Assembly (NCBI RefSeq): GCF_010131535.1
Contig: NZ_WUBS01000004.1
Coordinates: forward strand, 248,001 to 312,000
Direction of reading: 5' to 3'
Length of the DNA: 64,000 nucleotides
From: Acerihabitans arboris
GTDB lineage: Bacteria; Pseudomonadota; Gammaproteobacteria; Enterobacterales; Enterobacteriaceae
Shown: positions 49,836-59,399 of the stretch, in pieces
Numbering within the stretch: position 1 is the first letter of the stretch
How the letters are laid out: every line of letters starts with the position of its first letter
Notes under the pieces: generated by a model
What the model saw: the letters and a program-made list of their open reading frames with translations, nothing else
Told to the model about the DNA's origin: nothing
Databases searched by the model: none
Position numbers and translations under genes: made by a program

Positions 49836-49862
49836 GTATCGGCGTGGGCCTGACAACCTTTA
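49836..49862 (-). promoter_or_regulatory. sigma-28 promoter of fliC
   Basis: On the minus strand TAAA (49859-49862), then exactly 15 bases, then GCCGATAC (49836-49843). This matches the FliA consensus TAAA-N15-GCCGATAA with one mismatch, about 87 bases upstream of the fliC ATG. Confidence 0.9.
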
Positions 49863-49969
49863 GCTAAAAATTTTTATATCTCGCTTTCCGGCGTCGGCAA
49901 AAGCGCCTATGAGCTGAATAGCCGCCTATTCATCTGTCCTTTCGCGCCATGGCTTATAAAAAAATAAGA

Positions 49970-49996
49970 TAAGCTTTTGGCCTTTCGTGCCGATAA
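49970..49996 (+). promoter_or_regulatory. sigma-28 promoter of fliDST
   Basis: TAAG (49970-49973), exactly 15 bases, then a perfect GCCGATAA (49989-49996), 36 bases before the fliD ATG. It fits a FliA promoter serving fliD, fliS and fliT. Confidence 0.9.
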
Positions 49997-50032
49997 CCGC
50001 TTCGCCTACCGTGCACTATTAGAGGAGTTATC

Positions 50033-51460
50033 ATGGCAACAATCAGTTCCTTAGGCGTCGGCTCGAATCTGGATTTAAGCACTTTACTGGATACGCTGAC
50101 GACCAATGAAGAAAAGCGGCTCACGCCGATTACCGACAAGCAGACCAGCTATAACGCCAAGCTCACCGCCTACGGTACTCTGACCAGCGCGCTGGAAACC
50201 TTTACCACCGCCACCGAAGCCCTGACCGACAGTTCGGTCTTCACGGAAAAAGTGGCCAGCACCCATGACGCGTTCACCACCGAGGTCGACGCCGACGCGG
50301 TCAGCGGCAGTTACAGCATCAGCGTTACCCAGTTGGCCGCCGCCCAGTCATTGACCTCCAGCCAAACGTTCAGCGATACCACCTCGCTTATCGGCACCAG
50401 CGGCAGCACCGACCGGAGTATCAGCATCCAGGTCGGCACCGCCACCGCGGTAAGCGTCAGCCTGACCGACGCCCAAACCACCCTGGCCGGCGTGCGCGAC
50501 GCCATCAACGGCGCCAAGGCCGGCGTCACCGCCAGTATCATCCAGTCCGGCGACAGCAGCTATCAGTTGGTAATCCAATCGGACAGCACCGGTGAAACGT
50601 CGGAAATGAATATCAGCGTCACCGGCGACGATACGCTTAACGGCATCATCGGCTACAGCAGCACCGAGGCCGACGCGGACAGTACCTACACCAGCGGCAT
50701 GTCGGAGTCCGTTGCGGCGCAAAATGCCAAGCTCACGGTAAACGGCACGGCGGTGGAACGCAGCAGCAATACCATCAGCGACGTGCCGCAGGGCGTTACC
50801 CTGACACTGACGTCCACCACCAGCTCCACGCAAAACCTGATTATCCGCCAAAGCGCCACCAGTTCGACCAAGGCCGTGGAAGATTGGGTGTCGGCCTACA
50901 ACACCCTGCTGACCACTTTTGATACGCTGAGCAGCTATACCGCCGTGACCAGCGGTGAAGATCAGGACACCAGCAACGGCGCGCTGTTAGGCGATAGCGT
51001 GCTCAGATCGGTAAAATCCCAGATCAAGAACCTGGTCAGCTCCGCCCAGAGCAGCGATACGTTCCAGGTGCTTAACCAGTTGGGCGTTACGCTGAATAAA
51101 GACGGTACCCTGACCACCGACGAAGCGACCCTGGTGAAAAACCTGGCGGATAACCCAACCGCGGTGTCGGACTTTTTTGTCGGTGACGGCAAAACTACCG
51201 GCCTTGCCACCCAGCTCTCGTCGGTAGTCCATGCCTTCACGGACGACGATGGCACGATAAGCGACGCCAGCGATAATATAGACTCGATTCTCGACAAGCT
51301 GGGCGACCAGTACACCCAGGTGCAAAACAGTATCGATACCGTTGTCGCTCGTTATAAAAAACAGTTTACCGCCCTGGATGTGCTGGTGGCGTCGTTAAAC
51401 AGCACCAGCGACTACCTGACCCAGCAGTTTGACGCCATCAGCGCCAGCAGCAGCAGTTAA
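50033..51460 (+). CDS. fliD: flagellar hook-associated protein 2 (filament cap)
   Basis: FliD forms the cap under which flagellin polymerises. The 475-residue protein is close to E. coli (468). N-terminal (ISSLGVGSNLDLSTLLDTL) and C-terminal (KQFTALDVLVASLNSTSDYL) heptad-rich ends frame a Thr/Ser-rich middle, as usual for this secreted family. AGAGG lies upstream. It is the first gene of fliDST. Confidence 0.96.
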   Translation: MATISSLGVGSNLDLSTLLDTLTTNEEKRLTPITDKQTSYNAKLTAYGTLTSALETFTTATEALTDSSVFTEKVASTHDAFTTEVDADAVSGSYSISVTQLAAAQSLTSSQTFSDTTSLIGTSGSTDRSISIQVGTATAVSVSLTDAQTTLAGVRDAINGAKAGVTASIIQSGDSSYQLVIQSDSTGETSEMNISVTGDDTLNGIIGYSSTEADADSTYTSGMSESVAAQNAKLTVNGTAVERSSNTISDVPQGVTLTLTSTTSSTQNLIIRQSATSSTKAVEDWVSAYNTLLTTFDTLSSYTAVTSGEDQDTSNGALLGDSVLRSVKSQIKNLVSSAQSSDTFQVLNQLGVTLNKDGTLTTDEATLVKNLADNPTAVSDFFVGDGKTTGLATQLSSVVHAFTDDDGTISDASDNIDSILDKLGDQYTQVQNSIDTVVARYKKQFTALDVLVASLNSTSDYLTQQFDAISASSSS

Positions 51461-51501
51461 TCAATAACAAGCGTGATCAATGACAGTAAAGGAAATTGAC
51501 A

Positions 51502-51891
51502 ATGTACGGTTCACAGGCTTATGCCATGGTCGGTTTGCAGAGCAGCGTTATGAGCGCGAGCCCGCATAAATTGATTACCTTGTTATTCGACGGGGCGCTT
51601 AGCGCCCTGGCCAAGGCGGATATCTGCCTGGAACAGGGAAATATCCCCGGCAAGGGGAATGCGATATCAAAAGCGATTGAAATCATCGGTAATGGGCTCA
51701 AGATGGGGTTGGACATGGAAAAAGGCGGCGAGCTAAGCCAAAACCTGTCCGATCTTTATGACTACTTCTGCCGTCAGCTGATTCAGGTTAACTTACACAA
51801 CGATCGTGATCTATTAACTAACATTCGCCAATTATTGGCTGAAATAGCCGATGCCTGGCGGCATATATCACCGGACAATGCCCAGCCCTAG
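51502..51891 (+). CDS. fliS: flagellin export chaperone FliS
   Basis: FliS binds the C-terminus of flagellin in the cytoplasm and prevents its early polymerisation. The protein has 129 residues. MYGSQAYAMVGLQSSVM and SPHKLITLLFDGALSAL are family landmarks. I start at ATG 51502 with AAAGGAAA upstream; a TTG two codons earlier is not favoured. It lies between fliD and fliT. Confidence 0.96.
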   Translation: MYGSQAYAMVGLQSSVMSASPHKLITLLFDGALSALAKADICLEQGNIPGKGNAISKAIEIIGNGLKMGLDMEKGGELSQNLSDLYDYFCRQLIQVNLHNDRDLLTNIRQLLAEIADAWRHISPDNAQP

Positions 51892-52026
51892 CGATAATGG
51901 TTTTATTACCTTCACAGGTTATATTTCTCAGAATGGTTATCCCGACACTTCAAGGTGTGTGATAAAGCAGCTAGAAAATGAGCAGGATTAACCCACTGTA
52001 TACGTCAAATACCGATTAGGATAGCC

Positions 52027-52416
52027 ATGATGGATGCTTGCCCTTCCCTTTTAGCCCATTATCAGCAGATACTTACGCTTAGCGAGAATATGCTGTTAAT
52101 GGCTCGTCAATCAGAATGGGACACCTTGATATATATTGAAGAAAAATATGTTCATGCCGTGGCTAAAATTGCCGAACTCAATGCCGGGCAGGTAACCACC
52201 CTGCCGATCGTAATCCAGGATAAAATCACCACGATATTACAACATTTACTGCAAAACGAAAATGAAGTTAATCAGTTGCTGCAGGCCCGGCTTAACCAGT
52301 TGAGGGATTTAATCAGCCAATCCAATCGTCAGCAATCAATTAATTCGACTTATCATAAGTTTTCCGATCACGGTTCAATGCTGCCCGGTGAAATAAAAAA
52401 ACAAACTTCCGAGTGA
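52027..52416 (+). CDS. fliT: flagellar export chaperone and FlhDC antagonist FliT
   Basis: A 129-residue all-helical protein in the FliT position after fliS (E. coli 121). It keeps WDTLIYIEEKYVHAV and NENEVNQLLQARLNQL. In relatives FliT chaperones the cap protein FliD and, when free, inhibits the master regulator FlhDC. Sequence conservation is modest, as usual for FliT, so the call rests partly on order. Confidence 0.9.
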   Translation: MMDACPSLLAHYQQILTLSENMLLMARQSEWDTLIYIEEKYVHAVAKIAELNAGQVTTLPIVIQDKITTILQHLLQNENEVNQLLQARLNQLRDLISQSNRQQSINSTYHKFSDHGSMLPGEIKKQTSE

Positions 52417-52696
52417 CGGAGAACAACGCCAGTCTTCCGGCATGCCCCACGTTCCACTGACAAACTGCTGGGCTGGCTGCAACCATGCAGGCCAGCCTAA
52501 CCCGCAAAGCGCCAGTTAACCGTTTTTTCACCGTTCTCTTGCGTAAGGCGCCATGCGCGGTCCGCCAGCGGGACAATGTGGGTGAGCGGGTGTTGGTTTG
52601 GAATGTTCTTAAAAAAATGACCCAATCCCCGATAACAGGAAATATCGACATTTTCGCCTATATTAAGTAGGTAGACACTCAATAAGGACGATAACA

Positions 52697-52951
52697 ATGT
52701 TTGATAAAGCCAAAGATAAAGCAGAAGAAATTGCGGGTAAAGGCCAGGAAGAATTTGGCCGCGCCACCGGTGACAACGCGTTGCACCTGGAAGGAAAACT
52801 GCGCAAACGCGCCGCGCAGGCGTCCTACAGCGTGAACGATTGTATTGACCAGATTAAAGAAAAAACCGCAAGCGACCCTATTCCGGCATTGCTTATTGCC
52901 AGCGGCGTGGGGTTTCTATTAGCTAAAATTATAGGTCATCGCCGTCGCTAG
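52697..52951 (+). CDS. CsbD-like/ElaB-YqjD-type small stress protein
   Basis: An 84-residue protein. The N-terminal half is CsbD-like (FDKAKDKAEEIAGKGQEEFG and a repeat-like continuation). The C-terminal half ends in a membrane helix (PIPALLIASGVGFLLAKIIG) followed by HRRR, the tail of ElaB/YqjD ribosome-anchoring proteins. This mixed layout suggests a membrane-associated stationary-phase or osmotic-stress protein. AAGGACG lies upstream. It lies outside the flagellar operons, in the fliT-fliE gap. Confidence 0.8.
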   Translation: MFDKAKDKAEEIAGKGQEEFGRATGDNALHLEGKLRKRAAQASYSVNDCIDQIKEKTASDPIPALLIASGVGFLLAKIIGHRRR

Positions 52952-53048
52952 CCCTGACCGGTCGACGCCGGGCGATGGCAGGCTGTAACAGACGATTGCC
53001 CGGTGTTGCGTTAAGCCCGTGATAACAAAAGCAGCAAGAGCTATACCG

Positions 53049-53258
53049 ATGGCGAAGTGGTATCATTACCTTTTCACCATAGCCGCGGCGATAATTATGT
53101 CTATCTTTGATGCGCTTAAGGCGTTCGGCAGTACCTCAGTTAAAGTCACGTGCCCGGAATGCGGTTACGTTACCCAGCAACCCGCTCTGAAAGTGCGCAA
53201 AAACATCACCTTAGTCTGCCCGAAATGCGGCCACTATTTCCTGCCGAAAGACAAATAG
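53049..53258 (+). CDS. small zinc-ribbon protein (YnfU-like)
   Basis: A short protein whose C-terminal 45 residues form a zinc ribbon with CPECG and CPKCG 28 residues apart. The start is unsure. From ATG 53049 it has 69 residues and an N-terminal hydrophobic segment (LFTIAAAIIMSIFDAL); from ATG 53097 it is a soluble 53-residue ribbon. Neither start has a good ribosome site. The function is unknown. Confidence 0.6.
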   Translation: MAKWYHYLFTIAAAIIMSIFDALKAFGSTSVKVTCPECGYVTQQPALKVRKNITLVCPKCGHYFLPKDK

Positions 53259-53288
53259 ACCTAAGCCTCCCGATAAATAATCACCGCG

Positions 53289-53492
53289 CTATACCCTGAG
53301 CAGGCCTATCGCCACACCGATAAAAAAACGCCGGATTTCATCATGCTCCCGCTCCTGCTCGGCGGCCAGGTAGGTCACGATAGCGCCCGGATGGATTCTT
53401 GCGCCCCGCCGATGCAGCGCCAGGCTGGCCTGGCCTATCAACAGACTTACCGTATCATGGGTCTGCCGCAACGCCTCTGCCGGTATTGTCAT
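53289..53492 (-). CDS. small helical protein, possibly YmgB/AriR-like
   Basis: A 67-residue protein. I start at MTIPAEALRQTHD because GGAGG lies five bases upstream of that ATG. The block RRGARIHPGAIVTYLAAEQE followed by a C-terminal helix recalls the GkxlnRxaIxxxLxxxlE pattern of YmgB/AriR/YcgZ connector proteins, which link stress signals to biofilm control. The resemblance is weak. It is convergent with the zinc-ribbon gene. Confidence 0.5.
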   Translation of the reverse strand: MTIPAEALRQTHDTVSLLIGQASLALHRRGARIHPGAIVTYLAAEQEREHDEIRRFFIGVAIGLLRV

Positions 53493-53700
53493 CACCACCT
53501 CCCATTCTTTCTTATCCATTTTGCCGGCGTAATATTGCAGAGAAATGAACGTGGGAAGAAAAGCCGCGGCAACGGGGCATGACGGCAAGCAGTGCCGCTA
53601 TACCGACATATTCATGATATGAGTGATAAAACTGGATTTTTAAAATATCTGCGCATAATTCCTCCACAGGCACTAATAATATTGGATTACATTGGAAGGG

Positions 53701-53835
53701 ATGCGTAATGATCCAGCGGTAACACCTATGATGCGCGTGTTTGATGAATTTCTAAAAGAAAAAGAACATGATATTGAAGAGGCGTTTGAGCGTATAGATA
53801 ACTTTGCGGTGGCTATTGCAATGGCTAAATTTTGA
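53701..53835 (+). CDS. possible 44-codon protein, unknown
   Basis: An ATG preceded by GGAAGGG opens a 44-codon frame with an acidic, helical translation (FDEFLKEKEHDIEEAFERID) ending in AIAMAKF. I recognise no family. The spacing between the ribosome site and the ATG is very short. It could be a real small protein or the tail of a decayed gene at the left edge of the phage-like remnant. Confidence 0.35.
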   Translation: MRNDPAVTPMMRVFDEFLKEKEHDIEEAFERIDNFAVAIAMAKF

Positions 53836-54255
53836 GGTAGGGGAAAAGATTAATACAGACATGACAATAATGCGACAAATGAGCTGGTTGATAGCTATAA
53901 TAGAAAAGAATGAAAATAAGTAGAGCATCATCAATACTATGGCTTATTCCACATCTATCGAGGCCAGGGTTTTGCAAGCATTACCGCTCCGCTAGCCTGC
54001 TCTCGCACTCGGTTGTTTATCAATTTCGGGCCTACCCTGGCCCGCTTCTTTATTTAGCTCATTATAGTATTACGCGTTGATTGGTTTAATGGCATTGATA
54101 CTGGAGCGGCGGGCGAATTTAGTTTTGCTGACAAAGCGGACGTGTGGGGATACTTAAGAATAATTTATCCATGCTTTTCTTCACAACCTCAATAAAAAGA
54201 ATAACATACATACAATACCCTCATGGACCACAATAGTGATCCGGCGTTATTTGAT
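53836..54255. other. AT-rich stretch without a recognisable gene
   Basis: About 420 bases with no supportable ORF, RNA gene or repeat, between a possible small ORF and decayed coding sequence. Confidence 0.5.
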
Positions 54256-54822
54256 TCAATTTTCCGGGGCTGTATCGGTCGTTTCTGTCACCACCAGCTT
54301 TACTAAATGGGGTGATGTGATGTTTTTTTCCAGTATGGGCACGATCGCGATTTGGCTGCATGCCGACTGGGATCGGTAGCGCAGTAAAGCCACGAAATAA
54401 TAGCGCCGCGTGACGACATAACACCAGATACCTTGTCCATTAAACTAGCGCAAGTTACCGTGTCATAAACAGTATTATATAAAGCCATCAATCCAATAGT
54501 GCCAGTCATGCCATTTTTTTATGGTTGACATACTGGTACTCGGCATGCCGTTAATGTAAATGGGTATCGTTGATTTTGTTTTGCCAACAATGGCCAAGGT
54601 TGTAACAGCGCCAGCGCTCGTGATCCGGTTTATTGCCGAAGTGCTTATTTGTATCGTTTGAACAATCCATGAGCCAGTAAACGAAATTGACAGATTAATT
54701 TAACTTCCGGCAGTGTTTGCCACCGAAAGGAATCCTGAGGAAGCGCAGTTTACGAATTATCCAAACCCGGCATGAGGTACGGCGGCGGTACTAATACTTC
54801 CAACCAGGCTTGATAAATTAAC
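54256..54822 (-). pseudogene. decayed gene, unknown, probably phage-derived
   Basis: On the minus strand a protein-like reading runs INLSSLVGSISTAAVPHAGFG, stop, FVNCASSGFLSVANTAGS, stop, then about 75 clean codons including TTLAIVGKTKSTIPIYING. After a stop it continues in other frames (YVVTRRYYFVALLRYRS, then ILEKNITSP) to a TGA at 54256. Several stops and frame changes in an otherwise natural composition indicate a broken gene. I do not recognise the family; its place beside an integrase scrap suggests phage origin. Confidence 0.5.
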
Positions 54823-55182
54823 TATACTCTTCATCTGGCAGATTTGGGTTGTTTAACGTTATACCTGATTTGGATCGCATCTTATACTCCAGCTATTTCA
54901 AATAGGCCAATTTGAGCAATACTCATTGCCCGAGACCCTGATATAACAATGGTGAGGCCAGTCACCGCGGCGGGAACGGCAAATTCCTTAACGTGCGGAT
55001 TTGGTTGGAGTCAATAGAACTGTTCCCGGTTAGAAACGATGTCGCCCGACACGTACCAAGATGCTCAGCATGTAACGCGTCCATCTGCGCTGGCCCGAGT
55101 CGATAGTCTTCCATCCCCTGCCCCAGATGCGGCGGATATCCACGCGCAGGACAACACGAGTTACGCCGTGTCGTCGTTAGGC

Positions 55183-55443
55183 CAAACATGGGACGCCGCA
55201 TTGCGGAAGAGCCGAGTACGCCGCAGAAATGCCTACCAATCGCGACATACTTATGCATGTTGGTCAATCGCGGCCGGCGCCAACCCCTCATTCATCGCTG
55301 CGCAAATGGACCACGCATCGGCACAGAGGGTTTTCACTGTTTACGGCGACTGGATGCCAGAAAACAACGAGGAGCAGGTCACGCTGCTAAATCAGAAATT
55401 GTCGTCTGTTGCCCCACCCATGCCCCACAGAGGAACAGCATAA
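55183..55443 (+). pseudogene. tyrosine recombinase (phage integrase) C-terminal remnant
   Basis: The last 85 or so codons of a Rac/P22-type integrase: VRRRNAYQSRHTYACWSIAAG, a catalytic-region HASAQRVF and the Tyr in VYGDWM, ending with APPMPHRG. The catalytic domain's first half and the N-terminus are missing. Upstream codons from 55039 are unrelated. No tRNA or attachment site is recognisable nearby. It marks an old integration between fliT and fliE. Confidence 0.8.
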
Positions 55444-55475
55444 GACTAATACTGTTTAATATCAGCATCTTAACA

Positions 55476-55787
55476 CTACACTGACATATTCATCATTTCC
55501 TGATAGGCCGACACTAATTTATTCCTGACCTGCACGCCGGTTTGCAAGGATATGGATGATTTTTGCAGATCAACCATCACATCGTTCAATCCCAACGCCG
55601 AGTTGCCGGTGGCGAACGCTTCGGACTGGACGCGGGCCTGGTTTTGCGTATCGCTGATTTTAGCCAGCGACGCGCTGAGCATGCCGGCAAAATCGCCGCC
55701 GGAGTCCTGCGTTTCACTCACGCCGCCCGCGGCTCTGGCGGCAAGCTGCAATTGTTGGACCGCTGATTCGATACCCTGAATGGCCAT
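55476..55787 (-). CDS. fliE: flagellar hook-basal body protein FliE
   Basis: FliE joins the MS ring to the proximal rod. The 103-residue protein is full length (E. coli 104), with the conserved C-terminus NDVMVDLQKSSISLQTGVQVRNK. It is secreted through the flagellar exporter without a signal peptide. As in E. coli it is transcribed divergently from fliF. The integrase remnant lies just 3' of it. Confidence 0.96.
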   Translation of the reverse strand: MAIQGIESAVQQLQLAARAAGGVSETQDSGGDFAGMLSASLAKISDTQNQARVQSEAFATGNSALGLNDVMVDLQKSSISLQTGVQVRNKLVSAYQEMMNMSV

Positions 55788-56021
55788 GACATTTCCTCGA
55801 TTTTTATGGTGAACGCTACCCTATCAGAACTTCAACCATCCTAAGGCGCTAAATAACGCTAAAACACCCGGTTATTTCAGCCATCGATTGTGTTGCTAAA
55901 GGCAAATAATGGCACCCACATTTATAAGATGACCGCCGGCTACGCCCGTTAAGCACAGCAGGGAGAGTGTTTTGTTATCAGCTATTAAGCCCCACCCTTT
56001 GACTCTTGGCGGAATATTGCG

Positions 56022-57728
56022 ATGAGTACGGTTAAAAACGGTTCTACCGGACCGGGCAAGAACCCGTTCATGCCGATGCTGGAGCGCCTGCGCAGCCATC
56101 CAAAAATAGCCGCGGCCGTGGCCGCCGCCGCCGCGATAGCCGTGGTGGTGGTCCTGGCGTTATGGGCGAAAAGCCCTGATTATCGTGTGCTGTACAGCAA
56201 TATCGGCGATCGCGACGGCGGCGATATCGTCGCGCAGCTGACCCAGATGAATATTCCCTATCGTTTCGCCGAACAGGGCACGGCGGTGCTGGTGCCCAGC
56301 GAATCGGTGCACGAAACCCGCCTGAAGCTGGCCAGCCTCGGCCTGCCGAAAGGCAGTTCGGTGGGATTTGAGCTGCTGGATCAGGAAAAATTCGGCATCA
56401 GCCAGTTCAGCGAACAGATCAATTACCAGCGGGCGCTGGAAGGCGAGCTGGCGCGCACCATTGAAACCCTGGGGCCGGTACAGTCGGCCCGGGTCCATTT
56501 GGCGCTGCCGAAGCCGTCGCTGTTTGTGCGCGAACAGAAAAACCCGTCCGCCTCGGTAACCCTGAACCTGCAGCCGGGCCGGGCGCTGGATGACGGCCAG
56601 GTTAACGCCATTGTCTATATGATCTCCAGCAGCGTGGCCGGTTTGCCTCCCGCCAGCGTCACGGTACTGGATCAGCAGGGGCATTTATTGACCCAGGCCG
56701 ACGCCAACGGCCGCGCGCTGAACGCAACGCAGCTTAAATTTAACAGTGAACTGGAAAATCGCTACCAGCGGCGCATCGAAACCATCCTGGCGCCGATGGT
56801 CGGCGGCGCCAACGTGCATGCGCAGGTGACGGCGCAAATCGATTTCGACAGCCACGAGCAGACGGAAGAACAGTACCAGCCCAACGGGCGGGATGATAAC
56901 TCGGCGATTCGGTCCAAACAGGTCGCCCAAAGCGAGCAGTTGGGCGGTTCGCCGCTGGGCGGCGTGCCCGGCGCGTTATCCAACCAGCCGGCGCCGGCTG
57001 CTACCGCGCCAATTGACAAGCCGCCGGTCACCAACACCAACGGCCAGACCGCGGCGCCCGGCGCCCGCGCCGGCGCCACCGGGCAAAATGCCAATACCGC
57101 GCAGGCCCGCACCGCCGCCACGCCGTCCAACACCCGTCATGATGAAACCATCAATTACGAGCTGGATCACAAGGTGGTCCATGTCAAACGCAGCGAGGGC
57201 AACCTGCAGCGTTTATCGGTGGCGGTAGTAGTGAACTACCTGCCCGGTGAAGCCGGCAAACCCGGCACGCCGCTTACGCCGGACCAGATTAAGCAGATTG
57301 AGGATTTAACCCGCGAGGCGATGGGGTTCTCCACCGATCGCGGCGACAGCCTCAACGTGGTGAACGCGCCGTTCGTCACCACCGACGACAACGGCGGCGT
57401 GCTGCCGTTCTGGCAACAGGCGGCGTTCTTCGACGGCCTGTTAACCGCCGGGCGCTGGCTGCTGGTGCTGCTGGCGGGATGGTTGCTGTGGCGCAAACTG
57501 GTGAAACCGCTGCTGCGGGTGAAACCCGAGACGCCGGCGGCGGCCCCGGCCGCCCCGGTCGTCGAGGATGTGGTCGTCAGGCTTAGCCGCGATCAGCAAG
57601 ATGAACAAAAACGAGCGCAGCAACGGGAAAACACCGAGGCCCGCAGCCAACGGATCCGCGATATCACCGATCAGGATCCCCGTATCGTGGCGTTAGTTAT
57701 CCGCCAGTGGATGAGTACCGAACAATGA
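56022..57728 (+). CDS. fliF: flagellar MS-ring protein FliF
   Basis: FliF builds the MS ring in the inner membrane, the base of the motor. The protein has 568 residues (E. coli 552). It has an N-terminal membrane helix ([14 protein letters not shown]), ring-building motifs ([19 protein letters not shown]), a long Ala/Pro/Thr-rich linker about residues 310-370, a second helix ([14 protein letters not shown]) and a C-terminal FliG-binding tail. It is the first gene of fliFGHIJK and overlaps fliG by ATGA. Confidence 0.97.
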   Translation: MSTVKNGSTGPGKNPFMPMLERLRSHPKIAAAVAAAAAIAVVVVLALWAKSPDYRVLYSNIGDRDGGDIVAQLTQMNIPYRFAEQGTAVLVPSESVHETRLKLASLGLPKGSSVGFELLDQEKFGISQFSEQINYQRALEGELARTIETLGPVQSARVHLALPKPSLFVREQKNPSASVTLNLQPGRALDDGQVNAIVYMISSSVAGLPPASVTVLDQQGHLLTQADANGRALNATQLKFNSELENRYQRRIETILAPMVGGANVHAQVTAQIDFDSHEQTEEQYQPNGRDDNSAIRSKQVAQSEQLGGSPLGGVPGALSNQPAPAATAPIDKPPVTNTNGQTAAPGARAGATGQNANTAQARTAATPSNTRHDETINYELDHKVVHVKRSEGNLQRLSVAVVVNYLPGEAGKPGTPLTPDQIKQIEDLTREAMGFSTDRGDSLNVVNAPFVTTDDNGGVLPFWQQAAFFDGLLTAGRWLLVLLAGWLLWRKLVKPLLRVKPETPAAAPAAPVVEDVVVRLSRDQQDEQKRAQQRENTEARSQRIRDITDQDPRIVALVIRQWMSTEQ

Positions 57729-58717
57729 GCATGACCGGAACCGAAAAAAGCGCCGTGTTGCTGATGACCCTTGGCGAGGACCGGGCGGCGGAGGTGTTCA
57801 AGCACCTGTCGGCCCGGGAAGTGCAGCAGTTAAGCAGCGCCATGGCCAATATGCACCAGACGTCGCAGCAGGAGCTGCTGGAGGTGCTGAAAGAGTTCGA
57901 GGCTGATTCCGAACAATATGCCGCGCTCAGCCTCAACGCCGGTGATTTTTTACGCTCGGTGCTGATCAAGGCCCTGGGCGAGGAACGCGCCTCCAGCCTG
58001 CTGGAAGACATCCTCGAAACCCGCGAAACCACCACCGGGATGGAAACCCTCAACTTTATGGAGCCGCAGAACGCGGCGGATTTGATCCACGAAGAACATC
58101 CGCAGATTATCGCCACCATCCTGGTCCACCTGCGGCGCTCGCAGGCCGCCGATATCCTTGCCTTGTTCGAGGAAAAACTGCGCAACGACGTCATGCTGCG
58201 CATCGCCACCTTTGGCGGCGTGCAGCCGGCCGCGCTGGCGGAGCTGACCGAAGTGCTGAACGGCCTGCTCGACGGCCAGAACCTTAAACGCAGTAAAATG
58301 GGCGGCGTGCGCACCGCTGCCGAGATTATCAACCTGATGAAAACCCAGCAGGAAGAATCAGTTATCGAGGCGGTGCGCGGCTACGACCATGAACTGGCGC
58401 AAAAAATCATCGATGAAATGTTTTTGTTCGAAAACCTGGTGGAAGTGGACGACCGCAGTATCCAGCGTCTGCTGCAGGAAGTGGAATCGGAATCCCTGCT
58501 GATTGCCTTGAAAAATGCCCAGCCGCCGTTGCGCGAAAAGTTCCTGCGCAATATGCCGCAGCGGTCGGCCGAGATCCTGCGCGACGATTTGGCCACCCGC
58601 GGGCCGGTTCGGATGTCGCAGGTGGAGAACGAACAGAAGGCGATCTTGCTGATTGTCCGCCGCCTGGCGGAAAGCGGCGAAATGGCCATCGGTGGCGGCG
58701 AGGATACCTATGTCTGA
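57725..58717 (+). CDS. fliG: flagellar motor switch protein FliG
   Basis: FliG is the rotor protein that contacts the stators and sets torque. The protein has 330 residues (E. coli 331). Blocks include [17 protein letters not shown], the [13 protein letters not shown] motif and the C-terminal torque helix region ([19 protein letters not shown]). I start at MSMTGTEKS, whose ATG overlaps the fliF stop. It overlaps fliH by 8 bases. Confidence 0.97.
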   Translation: MSMTGTEKSAVLLMTLGEDRAAEVFKHLSAREVQQLSSAMANMHQTSQQELLEVLKEFEADSEQYAALSLNAGDFLRSVLIKALGEERASSLLEDILETRETTTGMETLNFMEPQNAADLIHEEHPQIIATILVHLRRSQAADILALFEEKLRNDVMLRIATFGGVQPAALAELTEVLNGLLDGQNLKRSKMGGVRTAAEIINLMKTQQEESVIEAVRGYDHELAQKIIDEMFLFENLVEVDDRSIQRLLQEVESESLLIALKNAQPPLREKFLRNMPQRSAEILRDDLATRGPVRMSQVENEQKAILLIVRRLAESGEMAIGGGEDTYV

Positions 58718-59399
58718 TGCATTTAACCATTTACCCTGGCGCCCTTGGGCATTAACCGATCTGGCCTGCCCCGTGCCGCCGGCGCCGCTGCCGGACGCAG
58801 TGGATGCCAGGACGGACGACGCGCAGATACAACAGTCGGCCCTTAACGCGCTGCGCAATCAGGCCAAACAGGAAGCGCATCGCAGCGGTTATGCCGAAGG
58901 CGTTAAACAGGGACAGCAGGAAGGCTACCAGGACGGGCTGCGCGCCGGGCAGGAGGAAGGACGGCTGCAGATACAACGCGACCAGCAGCCGGCCGTCGCC
59001 CAATTGCAAATGCTGGTCAACGAATTCCAGCATACCCTCGACACGCTTGACAGCGTGATGGCCGAGCGGCTGGCGCAGCTGGCGCTGACCGCCGCCAGGC
59101 AGGTGTTGGGCCAGGAACCGGCCGGCGGCGGCGAGGCCATGCTGCGCCAGATCCAGCGTTTAATGCAGCAAGAGCCGTTACTGGGCGGGAAACCCCAGCT
59201 ACGGGTGCATCCGACGCTGGTGCCCCTGGTGGAACAACATTTGGGCGCGACGCTAAAATTGCACGGCTGGCGCGTCATCCCCGACGACGAACTGCATCCC
59301 GGCGGCTGTAAGGTCACCTCGCCGGAAGGCGATCTCGACGCCAGCCTCGCCACCCGTTGGCATGAGCTGTGCCGCCTGGCCGCGCCGGGAGAATTGTAA
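58710..59399 (+). CDS. fliH: flagellar assembly protein FliH
   Basis: FliH is the stator-like regulator of the export ATPase FliI. The 229-residue protein has an N-terminal conserved FliN-binding stretch ([11 protein letters not shown]) and a central GxxxG-type repeat region ([21 protein letters not shown]) characteristic of FliH. Its TAA shares one base with the fliI ATG (TAATG). Confidence 0.95.
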   Translation: MSDAFNHLPWRPWALTDLACPVPPAPLPDAVDARTDDAQIQQSALNALRNQAKQEAHRSGYAEGVKQGQQEGYQDGLRAGQEEGRLQIQRDQQPAVAQLQMLVNEFQHTLDTLDSVMAERLAQLALTAARQVLGQEPAGGGEAMLRQIQRLMQQEPLLGGKPQLRVHPTLVPLVEQHLGATLKLHGWRVIPDDELHPGGCKVTSPEGDLDASLATRWHELCRLAAPGEL

